Assembly: GCA_902388455.1 (NCBI GenBank)
Contig: CABMPD010000013.1
Coordinates: 15,765 to 79,764, forward strand
Length of the DNA stretch: 64,000 bases
Direction: 5' to 3'
Origin: an uncultured Alistipes sp.
Lineage (GTDB): Bacteria > Bacteroidota > Bacteroidia > Bacteroidales > UBA932
Position numbers and translations under genes: made by a program. Numbering within the stretch: the first letter of the stretch is position 1; every line of letters starts with the position of its first letter. The notes under the pieces were generated by a model. The model did not search any database, was not told the DNA's origin, and saw only the letters and a list, made by a program, of their open reading frames with translations. This document shows, piece after piece, positions 17,296 through 27,000 of this stretch.

Positions 17296-19026
17296 ATGTC
17301 AATCGAAAAAAAATGGATAGTTAAAGAACAGGGCAATCCCGCTCTGGTCCGCGCCCTCTCCTCCGAGCTGGGCATCGACCAGGTTCTCGCCAACCTCCTG
17401 GTACAGCGCGGCATCACCACCGCCGACCGGGCCCGTGAGTTCTTCAAGCCCGACCTCTCCAAGCTCCACGACCCCTTCCTGATGAAAGATATGGACAGGG
17501 CTGTAGACCGGCTCGAGAAGGCTATCGCCGAGGAGGAAAGGGTCATGATATACGGAGACTACGACGTGGACGGTACCACTGCTGTCGCCCTGATGTACAC
17601 CTTCATACGCAATTTCAACCCCAACGTCGAATACTACATCCCCGACCGCTATGACGAGGGCTACGGCATCTCCTACAAGGGCATTGACTGGGCCTGGGAG
17701 AACGGCTACACCCTGATCATCTCCCTCGACTGCGGCATCAAGGCCGTGGAGAAGGTCCGCTATGCCAAGGACAAGGGCATCGACATCATCATCTGCGACC
17801 ACCATCTGCCGGACGAGACCCTGCCCCCCGCCGCCGCCATTCTCGACCCCAAGCGGCACGACTGCAGCTATCCTTTCGACGACCTTTCCGGCTGCGGAGT
17901 CGGTTTCAAGCTCGTCCAGGCCTACGCCCTCCGCAAGGGACTGCCCTTCGCATGGGTGGAGTCCTTCCTCGACCTGGTGGCCGTCAGCATTGCCGCGGAC
18001 CTGGTCTCCATGACCGGCGAGAACCGTATCCTGGCCTACTACGGCCTCGAGCGGCTCAACACCTCCCCGAGCAAGGGCCTCCTCTCGATCATCAAGCTCT
18101 CCGGGCTGGAGAACCATAAAATCACCATTGACGATATCGTGTTCAAGATAGGTCCCAGGATCAATGCCGCAGGCCGCATGGAGTCGGGCCGCACCGCCGT
18201 CCATCTACTCGTCTGCCGCAATGACGACGAGGCCCAGAGCATCGGCAAGGCCATCGACACCCACAACAAGGAGCGCAAGAGTGTGGACAAGGAGATTACC
18301 CGCGAGGCGATAGAGACCGTCAAGCGCTCCAAGGACTACCCCCTCCGCAAGTCCACCGTCGTGTTCAATCCCAAGTGGCACAAGGGAGTGGTCGGCATCG
18401 TGGCCTCAAGGCTCGTGGAGGCGTTCTACCGTCCCACGATCGTCCTCACGGAGTCCAACGGCTTCATCACCGGATCAGCCCGCAGTATCGCCGGCTTCGA
18501 CCTCTATGAGGCAATAGAGGAATGTTCGGAGTATCTGGAAAATTTCGGAGGCCACATGTACGCGGCGGGTCTCACCCTCAAGCAGGAGAATCTCAAGCCC
18601 TTCGCGGAGAAGTTCGAGCGGGTCGTCGCGGCCAAGATCACCGAGGACATCCTCACGCCCGTAGTCACCATCGACACCTATCTGGACTTCAAGCAGATCA
18701 CCCCGAAGTTCTTCAGGATACTCAAGCAGTTCCAGCCCTTCGGCCCGGGGAACCTCTCGCCTGTGTTCATTACCGAGAATGTCTATGACAACGGCAACGG
18801 GCGCCTCGTAGGCTCTGACAACGGTCACATGAAGCTGGAGCTGATACAGGAGGACGAACCCTACCGCCACATCTCGGCGATAGCCTTCAACCGCTCCGAG
18901 CACTTCGAGCACCTGCACGCCGGCAACCCGGTGGACATCTGCTACTCCATCGCGGAGAACTACTACCGCGGCATCGCCAACATCCAGCTGCGGGTCAAGG
19001 ATATACGCAAGAAAGAACTATTCTAG
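17296..19026 (+). CDS. recJ: Single-stranded-DNA-specific exonuclease RecJ
   Basis: 5'-3' exonuclease on single-stranded DNA, used in recombination and mismatch repair. The 576-residue product has the DHH-family motifs YGDYDVDGTTAVALMY (residues 78-93) and CDHHLPDETLPPAAA, and the DHHA1 domain with GGHMYAAGLTL near residue 423, followed by an OB-like C-terminal domain. All metal-binding residues look intact and length is normal. The ATG follows a -7 element by 5 nt, so the message may be leaderless. The threonine-aldolase-like gene follows after 18 bp. Confidence 0.97.
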   Translation: MSIEKKWIVKEQGNPALVRALSSELGIDQVLANLLVQRGITTADRAREFFKPDLSKLHDPFLMKDMDRAVDRLEKAIAEEERVMIYGDYDVDGTTAVALMYTFIRNFNPNVEYYIPDRYDEGYGISYKGIDWAWENGYTLIISLDCGIKAVEKVRYAKDKGIDIIICDHHLPDETLPPAAAILDPKRHDCSYPFDDLSGCGVGFKLVQAYALRKGLPFAWVESFLDLVAVSIAADLVSMTGENRILAYYGLERLNTSPSKGLLSIIKLSGLENHKITIDDIVFKIGPRINAAGRMESGRTAVHLLVCRNDDEAQSIGKAIDTHNKERKSVDKEITREAIETVKRSKDYPLRKSTVVFNPKWHKGVVGIVASRLVEAFYRPTIVLTESNGFITGSARSIAGFDLYEAIEECSEYLENFGGHMYAAGLTLKQENLKPFAEKFERVVAAKITEDILTPVVTIDTYLDFKQITPKFFRILKQFQPFGPGNLSPVFITENVYDNGNGRLVGSDNGHMKLELIQEDEPYRHISAIAFNRSEHFEHLHAGNPVDICYSIAENYYRGIANIQLRVKDIRKKELF

Positions 19027-19044
19027 GACAATACAGGAGGCAAC

Positions 19045-20073
19045 ATGCTCAATTTTGAAAACGACTACATGCGGGGAGCCTGCCCGGAAGTGATGCAGGC
19101 ACTGGTCCGCACCAATATGGAACAGACCCTCGGTTATGGAGACGACCCCTATACTGCCGCCGCCGTGGAGAAAATCCGCGAGGCCTGCGGCTGTCCCGAG
19201 GCCCAGGTCCATCTGCTGATAGGAGGCACCCAGGTCAATGCCCTCGCCGCCTGTGCCGTCCTCCGTCACTGTCAGGGCGTCATCTCGCCCGTCTCCGGCC
19301 ACATCAACCATCACGAGTCGGGAGCCGTCGAGGCTACCGGGCATAAGGTCCTGGCCCTGCCCGCTCACGACGGCGGCAAGCTGCGGGCTTCCGAGGTACG
19401 GGAATATCTGCGGGCCTACTGGGCCGACGAGAATTACGCCCACATGGTCGAGCCCGGCATGGTCTATGTCACCCATCCCACCGAGCAGGGCGGTCTGTAC
19501 TCCCTGGCCGAGCTCCGGGAGATGGCCGGTGTCTGCCATGAGTACCGCATCCCGCTGTATCTGGACGGCGCCCGTCTGGCATACGCCCTCGCTTCTGACC
19601 GCAACGATGTGTCGTTGAAGGATATCGCTTCCCTCTGCGACATGTTCTACATCGGCGGTACCAAGTGCGGCGCCCTCTTCGGAGAAGCCCTCGTCGTGCC
19701 CCGTCCCGGCCTGGTCGGCAATCTCTTCTCGCTCATCAAGCAGCGCGGAGCCCTCCTGGCCAAGGGACGTCTGCTCGGAGTCCAGTTCGACACCCTCTTC
19801 ACCGACGGCCTCTACGAGCGCGTGGGCAAGGTGGCCCTCTCCGCCGCCGACCGCCTCGCCGCCGGCCTTTCCGCCAAGGGCTACACCTTCTACGCCCCGC
19901 CCAAGACCAACCAGCTCTTCGTCATCGTGGACGATTCTGTGGTGGACCGCCTCCGCGGCCAGGCCACCTTCTCCCTCTGGGAACACCTCGACGACCGCCG
20001 CAGCGCCATCCGCTTCGTCACCGACTGGGCTACTACGGAGGCCGATGTCGATGCGCTGCTCGAGCTGCTTTAA
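19045..20073 (+). CDS. Threonine aldolase / beta-eliminating lyase family enzyme
   Basis: PLP enzyme of fold type I, most like low-specificity L-threonine aldolase, which splits threonine to glycine and acetaldehyde. The 342-residue product begins MLNFENDYMRGACPEVMQAL; LIGGTQVNALA and INHHESGAVEATGHK line the cofactor site, LDGARLAYAL supplies the aspartate that pairs with the PLP ring nitrogen, and FYIGGTKCGALFGEA carries the Schiff-base lysine. It lies 18 bp after recJ on the same strand. Substrate could be another beta-hydroxy amino acid; the family is clear, the substrate less so. Confidence 0.88.
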   Translation: MLNFENDYMRGACPEVMQALVRTNMEQTLGYGDDPYTAAAVEKIREACGCPEAQVHLLIGGTQVNALAACAVLRHCQGVISPVSGHINHHESGAVEATGHKVLALPAHDGGKLRASEVREYLRAYWADENYAHMVEPGMVYVTHPTEQGGLYSLAELREMAGVCHEYRIPLYLDGARLAYALASDRNDVSLKDIASLCDMFYIGGTKCGALFGEALVVPRPGLVGNLFSLIKQRGALLAKGRLLGVQFDTLFTDGLYERVGKVALSAADRLAAGLSAKGYTFYAPPKTNQLFVIVDDSVVDRLRGQATFSLWEHLDDRRSAIRFVTDWATTEADVDALLELL

Positions 20074-20094
20074 ATGTCTACGTTAATAGCATAG

Positions 20095-21366
20095 CTACTC
20101 GTACCGCAGGCACTCGATAGGATCGAGGGCGGCAGCGCGTTTTGCGGGGAGATAGCCGGAGAGGATGCCGACGGCCATGCAGAGGGCGATGGCCAGGAGC
20201 ATCCAGAGCCAGGGGATGACGAAGGAGGCCTGCATGACTGCGGCGATGATGTTGCCTATGAGGATGCCGGCGGCGATGCCTATCAGGCCGCCGGTCTGGC
20301 CGATGATTACCGACTCCATCAGGAACTGTGCCTTGATGCGTTTCGAGGCTGCTCCCAGTGCCTTGCGCGTGCCGATCTCCCGGGTGCGCTCGCGGACGGA
20401 TACCAGCATGATGTTCATCAGGCCTACTGCCGCTCCGGTCAGGGTGACCAGGCCTATGACGATGGCGGCTATCGTGAGGGTGCGCATCGTGGAGTTGAGC
20501 TCTTCGATGACCGCCTCGCTGCGGGTGATGCGGAAGTCAGCGTCGTCGAAGGGGGCGAGCCGCCTCACTGCCCGGAAGGTCATTTCCGCCTCGGTGGCAG
20601 CGGCTTCCGGACTTACCGAAGGGTCCGGGAGGATGCCTATCGTGAAATCGGGGGTGGAGGTGGCTAGGTTGGCCAGGGCATTGGTATATGGTACCAGGAT
20701 GCTTCCGTCCATGCTGCCCCCGGCATTGTTCCCGACGGGTGCCGCCACTCCTATTATAATATAGCTGCGTCCCGAGATATGCACCGTCTGGCCTACGGGG
20801 TCCTCCTGCGCTTCGAAGAGGGTGCGGGCCACATTGTCCCCTATGACACAATAGAACCGGCCTCCCTCCACGTCGGCTGCCGAGAGACTGCGGCCGGAGG
20901 AGAGTTCCAGCATATTGTACTTCATATAGTTGCCGTCGGTGGCGATGACGTCGGTCGTGGGATTGGTGCGCTTCTGTCCTGCCTCGGCCCTGGTGCCGGA
21001 GAGGACGGTGGTGAAGATGGTGACTGTCGCGGGGGCGCGGTAGTAGTCGGTGAAGCGCTCGGCCTGGGCCCGGGATATCTCGCGGGAATTGCGGATGCGG
21101 CGCATGTCGGCGGGCATCGAGTAGAGCGAGCGGATGTTGATGATGCCGGCGCCCATGCGGCTGTAGGCGTCCTTGAGGGTAGCGTCCATCGAGTCGACGG
21201 CGGTGAGGATGCCCACCAGGGAGGTGATCCCCAGGGCAATGATGGCAATGGTCAGGGATGACCTGAGTCTGTTGGACCTGACGGCCCTCAGCGCCATGTC
21301 GATGTTCTCGGCGGCGAGGGTGAGGCGGCGGTTGCGGCGGGGGGTGGCAGATGTTCTCCTCTTCAT
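20095..21366 (-). CDS. MacB/FtsX-type ABC transporter permease
   Basis: Permease of the MacB type, which usually works with a separate ATPase in export or mechanotransmission across the envelope; no ATPase gene is adjacent. I chose the ATG at 21366 (MKRRTSATPRRNRRLTLAAE), giving 423 residues, because the upstream ATG at 21447 falls in the promoter gap shared with the gene at 21469. One membrane segment (about 36-60) precedes a large periplasmic domain, and three more at the C-terminus carry the FtsX core: GLMNIMLVSVRERTREIGTR, LGAASKRIKAQFLMESVIIG, and the ending GYLPAKRAAALDPIECLRYE. It looks like a stand-alone gene. Confidence 0.92.
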   Translation of the reverse strand: MKRRTSATPRRNRRLTLAAENIDMALRAVRSNRLRSSLTIAIIALGITSLVGILTAVDSMDATLKDAYSRMGAGIINIRSLYSMPADMRRIRNSREISRAQAERFTDYYRAPATVTIFTTVLSGTRAEAGQKRTNPTTDVIATDGNYMKYNMLELSSGRSLSAADVEGGRFYCVIGDNVARTLFEAQEDPVGQTVHISGRSYIIIGVAAPVGNNAGGSMDGSILVPYTNALANLATSTPDFTIGILPDPSVSPEAAATEAEMTFRAVRRLAPFDDADFRITRSEAVIEELNSTMRTLTIAAIVIGLVTLTGAAVGLMNIMLVSVRERTREIGTRKALGAASKRIKAQFLMESVIIGQTGGLIGIAAGILIGNIIAAVMQASFVIPWLWMLLAIALCMAVGILSGYLPAKRAAALDPIECLRYE

Positions 21367-21425
21367 GACTTTCACACGTTTTAGAAAATGATGTTGTAAA
21401 AATAGGAAATTATCTTCGATTGACA

Positions 21426-21433
21426 TACCTTTG
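21426..21433 (+). promoter_or_regulatory. -7 element for the RluB-like/era operon
   Basis: TACCTTTG matches TAnnTTTG exactly and lies 35 nt before the ATG at 21469. No well-placed -33 box is seen. Confidence 0.6.
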
Positions 21434-21468
21434 CGGGCAAAATTCAATAAAAACAGCCAGCTATCGAC

Positions 21469-22713
21469 ATGAGACCACGCATCAGGCGGTCAGAGACCCG
21501 GGAGGGACAGGACCGCGCAGACTACAGGAAAACAGAGCATTCAGATTACAGGGCCTCCGGAGAGAGACCCTCATTCAGACCCCGCAGGTCCTTCGACAGA
21601 AACGGAGAGGGAAGGCCCGAAGGCAGATTCTCAAGGCCCGGGCAGCATGGCGGGAATTTCCACAGGGACAATGACAGACAGGACTTCCGCAGCGACCGGC
21701 CCGGTTACGGTGGACGCCGTCAGGACGGAGCCGGCAAGCCCGGATTCCGGGGTGGGGACAGACCTGCCTTCCGCGGCGGTGACAAACCCGGATTCCGCGG
21801 GGACAAATCTGGACTCCACGGTGGTGACAAGCCCGGATTCCGCGGAAAGAGCGGTAAGCCTTTCGTTGGCGGAGACCGTCCCGACCGTCAGTTTAAGGAG
21901 CGCCGCGGCTTCGAGCACCGTCTCCGCTCCGAACACCCCGGCATGGAGAAGCCCCGTGTGCCCCAGACACCCGCAGTGGTGAAGGAGGACGACGGCATGG
22001 TGCGTCTCAACAAGTTTATCGCCAATTCCGGCATCTGCTCCCGCCGCGAGGCCGACGAGTATATCTCCGCCGGTCTGGTGACCGTCAACGGACAGGTTGT
22101 CACCGAGATGGGAGTGAAGGTCAATCCCGCGGAGGACGATGTCCGCTTCAACGGAGAGCGTCTGCGCGGCGAGAAGAAGGTCTACGTCCTGCTCAACAAG
22201 CCCAAGGACTTCGTGACCACCACCAGCGACCCCCACGCCGACAAGAACGTGATGCAGCTCATCAGCAGGGATATGTGCCCCGAGCGCATTTTCCCCGTAG
22301 GACGTCTGGACAAGTCCACGACCGGAGTGCTGCTGCTGACCAACGACGGGGAACTCGCCGAGAAACTGACCCATCCATCCTTCCAGAAGAAGAAGATATA
22401 TCAGGTGACCCTCGACAAGAACCTCAAGCCCGAGGATATGGACCGGCTCGTACAGGGCGTGGACCTCGAGGACGGTCCCGCATACGCCGACGAGGTGGCC
22501 TACAACGGAGAGGACCGCAGCATCGTGGGCATCGAGATCCATTCGGGCCGCAACCGCATCGTCCGCCGTATGTTCGAGGCCCTCGGTTACAGGGTACGCA
22601 AGCTCGACAGAGTGTATTTTGCCGGACTTACCAAGAAAAACCTGCGCCGCGGCCAGTGGAGATTCCTCAGCGACGAGGAGGTGACCATGCTCAAGCTCAA
22701 TTTCTATGAGTAG
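21469..22713 (+). CDS. RsuA/RluB-family pseudouridine synthase with Arg/Gly/Asp-rich N-terminus
   Basis: Isomerises uridine in rRNA; RluB and RluF of this family act on 23S and RsuA on 16S, and the target here is not certain. Of 414 residues, the first 170 are low complexity, rich in Arg, Gly and Asp, with repeated units such as GGDKPGFRG. An S4 domain follows (VRLNKFIANSGICSRREADE), then the catalytic domain with PVGRLDKSTTGVLLLTNDGE, where Asp is the nucleophile, and HSGRNRIVRRMFEALGYRV. RG-rich tails on this family are common in Bacteroidota and may bind RNA. The era start overlaps its end by 8 bp. Confidence 0.93.
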   Translation: MRPRIRRSETREGQDRADYRKTEHSDYRASGERPSFRPRRSFDRNGEGRPEGRFSRPGQHGGNFHRDNDRQDFRSDRPGYGGRRQDGAGKPGFRGGDRPAFRGGDKPGFRGDKSGLHGGDKPGFRGKSGKPFVGGDRPDRQFKERRGFEHRLRSEHPGMEKPRVPQTPAVVKEDDGMVRLNKFIANSGICSRREADEYISAGLVTVNGQVVTEMGVKVNPAEDDVRFNGERLRGEKKVYVLLNKPKDFVTTTSDPHADKNVMQLISRDMCPERIFPVGRLDKSTTGVLLLTNDGELAEKLTHPSFQKKKIYQVTLDKNLKPEDMDRLVQGVDLEDGPAYADEVAYNGEDRSIVGIEIHSGRNRIVRRMFEALGYRVRKLDRVYFAGLTKKNLRRGQWRFLSDEEVTMLKLNFYE

Positions 22714-23677
22714 CAGCACTTCCGCAGCCATGCAGCCGGAGATGCCCCTTCCTCAGACAGACGCGGTGGACTCAGCCGCAGCTCAGCCTGTAGTGGAGGG
22801 GCATCCGCACCGTGCCGGTTTCGTAAACATCATAGGCAACCCCAACGTGGGCAAGTCCACGCTGATGAACGCCCTCGTCGGGGAGCGCCTTTCCATCATC
22901 ACATCCAAAGCCCAGACCACCCGGCACCGTATCATGGGCATTGTCAACGGAGAGGACTACCAGATAGTCTACTCCGACACTCCGGGAATCCTCAAGCCGG
23001 CCTACAATCTCCAGCGCTCCATGATGGAGTACGTCAACACCGCCATCGGGGATGCCGACATCATCCTCTACGTCACCGACGTGGTGGAGAAGGGAGACAA
23101 GAACCGGGAATACGTCGAGCGGCTGTGCAGTGTGGACTGCCCTGTGCTCATCGTCATCAACAAGATCGACCTGAGCGACCAGCAGACCGTGGCCGCCCTG
23201 GCCGCGCAGTGGTCCGCCGCCGTGCCCCATGCGGAAGTCTTCGCGGTCTCGGCTCAGGAGCGGTTCGGGCTCGAGCCGGTGTTCGGACGCATAGTGTCGC
23301 TGCTGCCCGAGGGCGAGCCCTGGTACGACAAGGACTTCTTCACCGACCGCAACCTCCGCTTCTTTGCCTCCGAGATCATCCGCGAGAAGATACTCACCAA
23401 CTACGACAAAGAGATTCCCTACTGCACCGAGGTGGTCATCGAGGAGTTCAAGGAGAACGCTGACCGCTACGATATCCGGGCGGTCATCAACGTCATGCGC
23501 GACTCCCAGAAGGGCATCATCATCGGCGCCCGCGGCTCGTCCCTCAAGCGTGTCGGCACCCAGGCCCGCATCGACATGGAGGACTTCTTCCAGAAGAAGG
23601 TCTTCCTGCAGCTCTACGTCAAGGTCGATCCCCACTGGCGGGACGACAAGCGGAAACTCGCGGCGTTCGGGTATTAG
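22706..23677 (+). CDS. era: GTPase Era
   Basis: Ras-like GTPase that binds 16S rRNA near its 3' end and is needed for 30S assembly. The 323-residue product has a 36-residue N-terminal extension not usual in the family, then P-loop GNPNVGKST (44-52), SDTPG, and NKID, and a C-terminal KH domain with DSQKGIIIGARGSSLKRVGT. It overlaps the RluB-like gene by 8 bp, so rRNA modification and ribosome assembly are coupled. A 23-bp palindrome begins at the base after its stop codon. Confidence 0.97.
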   Translation: MSSSTSAAMQPEMPLPQTDAVDSAAAQPVVEGHPHRAGFVNIIGNPNVGKSTLMNALVGERLSIITSKAQTTRHRIMGIVNGEDYQIVYSDTPGILKPAYNLQRSMMEYVNTAIGDADIILYVTDVVEKGDKNREYVERLCSVDCPVLIVINKIDLSDQQTVAALAAQWSAAVPHAEVFAVSAQERFGLEPVFGRIVSLLPEGEPWYDKDFFTDRNLRFFASEIIREKILTNYDKEIPYCTEVVIEEFKENADRYDIRAVINVMRDSQKGIIIGARGSSLKRVGTQARIDMEDFFQKKVFLQLYVKVDPHWRDDKRKLAAFGY

Positions 23678-23988
23678 CCTACTCCTTCGGAAGGAGTAGG
23701 GCTCGGCTGTTTTCCGGCTGTTTCTGCGCACCTTCGGAAGGTGGGATTTCACCGGTCTGCTTGCGAATGCCCTCAGAACTGTTGTAGCGCGGTCTTACAT
23801 TTTTTCCATACCTGCACACCTTCGGAAGGTGGGCCGTTTTGCCGTCGTTTCTACTCACCTTCGGAAGGTGAGTAACTGCAGCATGCCCACGAGAGGTGCC
23901 TGTGGCCGTACATCCCATCGCATTGTCCCTCTCCCACCTTTGGAAGGTGGGCTGTTTTCCGGTCATTTCTGCTCACCTTCGGAAGGTG
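23678..23988. repeat. Cluster of six TTCGGAA-type palindromes between era and parC
   Basis: Perfect palindromes lie at 23678-23700 (11-bp arms), 23729-23743, 23817-23831, 23852-23874 (11-bp arms), 23933-23951 and 23974-23988. The first has a CTCC/GGAG stem; the other five have CACC/GGTG, a paired change that keeps the stem. The fifth has TTTGGAA at the centre. The 382-bp gap 23678-24059 holds no gene; besides these repeats it has only the parC promoter element. Confidence 0.88.
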
Positions 23989-24033
23989 GGAGAGGAGGGC
24001 GCGCCTCCATTTCCCGTATCTGAATTTTTTTAA

Positions 24034-24041
24034 TATCTTTG
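24034..24041 (+). promoter_or_regulatory. -7 element for parC-aroK
   Basis: TATCTTTG matches TAnnTTTG exactly and ends 18 nt before the ATG at 24060. No well-placed -33 box is evident. Confidence 0.6.
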
Positions 24042-24059
24042 TCGGCTGAAAAACGAAAA

Positions 24060-27000
24060 ATGATGAGCAGAGAAGACGAAGAAAAAGATGGCCTGGAGAC
24101 CTCTGGGAACGGAATAGAAAATGTGTCCGGCGGGAGTGTGTTGGAACAGAACGGCGGTGACGGCGGTTATGCCGATATAGGCACCGACGCAGGTACCGGA
24201 GTTGATGCCGACACCGGAGCCGACATCGGAACTGACACCGGAACCGACACCGGGACCGATGCCTATGCCGGCCCTGACGCATACGCCGACGCCGATACTG
24301 GCACGGACCCCGACACCTACGCAGGTGAGGACGGCGAGGACGAGGTGATCTCCGGCAAGTTCGACAAGGTGATCTCTGACGGCACGAAGAAATACAAACT
24401 TTCGGGCATGTACCGGGAGTGGTTTCTCGACTATGCGTCGTACGTCATCTTGGAGAGGGCCGTGCCGCATATTGAGGACGGTCTGAAGCCGGTGCAGCGC
24501 AGGATTCTGCATGCGATGAAGGAGGAGGACGACGGACGTTTCAACAAGGTGGCCAGTCTGGTAGGCGCCACCATGCCGTACCACCCTCACGGAGACGCTT
24601 CCATCAAGGACGCCCTGGTGCAGCTCGGCCAGAAGGACCTGCTCATCGACTGCCAGGGTAACTGGGGCAACATCCTGACCGGAGACCCCGCGGCTGCCGG
24701 CAGGTACATTGAGGCCCGTCTCACGCCGTTTGCCAACGAGGTGCTTTATAATCCGAAGCTCACCGAGTGGGTCAACTCCTACGACGGCCGTAACAAGGAG
24801 CCGGTCAATCTGCCCGTGAAGTTCCCCCTCCTGCTTGCCCAGGGCTCGGAGGGTATTGCCGTAGGACTGGCCTGCAAGATACTCCCGCACAACTTCAACG
24901 AGCTGCTGGACGCTTCGATAGCCGTGCTGAAGGGCGAGGACTTCACTCTCGAACCGGATTTCCCTACTGGAGGCTATGCCGACACCTCGGCCTACAACAA
25001 AGGGCTGCGCGGCGGAAAAGTCCGCGTAAGGGCGAACATCCAGAAGGTCAACAAGAATACACTGGTCATCACCGAGATACCCTACGGTACCACCACCGGA
25101 GACCTGATAGACTCCATACTCAAGGCCAACGACAAGGGCAAGATCAAGATACGCAAGATCGACGACAACACCGCCGAGCATGCCGAGATAGTTATCCAGC
25201 TCTATGCCGATACCTCTCCCGACCGGACTATCGACGCTCTCTACGCATGCACCGACTGCGAGGTCAGCATCTCGCCCAACACCTGCGTGATCAAGGACAA
25301 GAAGCCGCACTTCATGGGCGTGGACGATGTGCTCCGCTATAACACAGAGCGGACACGGGAGCTGATGCGTCAGGAACTGACCATCCGTCTGGACGAGGTC
25401 GAGGGCGAGTGGCACTACACCTCCCTCGAGAAGATTTTCTTCGAGAACAAGGTCTACAAGGTCCTCGAGAACGACGCCCGCACCTGGGAGAAGCAGCTCA
25501 AGGACGTGAAGGCCGCCATGCTCGAGTACCAGCACCTGCTCCGCCGCCCGATTACCGACGCGGATATCCTGAAGCTGGTCGAGAAGCCGGTCCGCAAGAT
25601 ATCCAAGTTCGATATCAAGGCAGTCACCGACAAGATACGCGCCATCGAGAAGAAAGAAGCCGAGCTGCGCTACCATCTCGAGCACCTGACGGAGTTCTGC
25701 ATCGACTATTTCCAGTCCCTCAAGGACAAATACGGCGCCAGGTATCCCCGCCGCACCAAGATAACCTCCTTCGAGAACATCGAGGCCACCAAGGTCGTCG
25801 CCTCCAACGCCAAGCTCTACATTAACCGCTCCGAGGGCTTCATCGGCACCTCGGCCAAGAAGATAGAGGAGGCCGAGTACGTGAGCGACTGCTCCGACAT
25901 CGACGAGGTGATCGTCTTCATCAAAGATGGCCGCTACACCCTCCGCAAGGTGACCGACAAGCAGTTCGTGGAGAAGGGCATCATCCACGCCGCAGTCTTC
26001 AAGCGCGGCGATACCCGCACCATATACAATGCCGTGTACCGCGACGGCAAGGGCGGCACCATGTACGCCAAGCGCTTTGCAGTCACCGGCATCATCCGCG
26101 ACCGCTGGTACGACCTGACCAAGGGCACCCCCGGCTCGCAGGTCTACTGGCTCACTGCCAACCCCAACGGCGAGGCCGAGACCGTCAAGGTCTATCTCCG
26201 TCCCCGCCCGGGCCTCAAGCGCCTGATCCTCGATTACGATTTCTCACAGCTGGCCATCAAGGGACGCGCCTCGATGGGCAACATCGTCACCAAGTACCCC
26301 GTGCAGAAAGTCCTGCTCCGGGCCGCCGGCGTCTCGACCATAGGCGGCAAGCAGATGTGGTTCGACCGCGACATCGACCGGCTCAACGAGGACGGCCGCG
26401 GCGAGCTGCTGGGCGAGTTCCGGGGCGACGAGCACATCCTGGCCGTCTGCAAGGACGGTACCTTCTATACCACCGGTCTCGACCTGAGCACCAGGTTCCA
26501 GGGCGACCTGCTGATAGTGGAGAAATTCGACCCCTCAAAGGTCTACACCGCCATCTATTGGGACAAGGTCTCCGGCTACTACTACATCAAGCGCTTCTGC
26601 TTCGAGCTGAGCGACAACACCACCCAAAACTTCATCCCCGTCGACGAGGGTGCCCGCCTGGTGGCCGTCTCCGAAGACCGCTGGCCGTCCGTCCACGTCG
26701 AGTTCGTCCCCTCTGGCAACAAGCCCAAGGAACCGGCTGATATTGACGCAGAGGAATTTATCGCCGTCAAGGGCTTCCGCGCCAAGGGCAAGAGGGCGGG
26801 GGAGAAGATCGCCTCCATCGCCTTCGGAGAGCCCCTGCAGAAGGAGGAGCCCGAGGACAATGCTCCGGACGGGGACGGGGACAATGCCCGGGATGCGGAG
26901 GATCTTCCCGCAGGGGAGGATACCTACGACCTCGAAGGTCTGAACTACCCTTCGGCATCCCCCGCCTCCGCTGATTCTCAGGGCAATGAGGACAATGGGG

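Noticed and set aside
24030..25988. 652-residue open frame antisense to parC
   Set aside because: Composition reflects the complementary strand of a conserved topoisomerase; no domain is recognisable.
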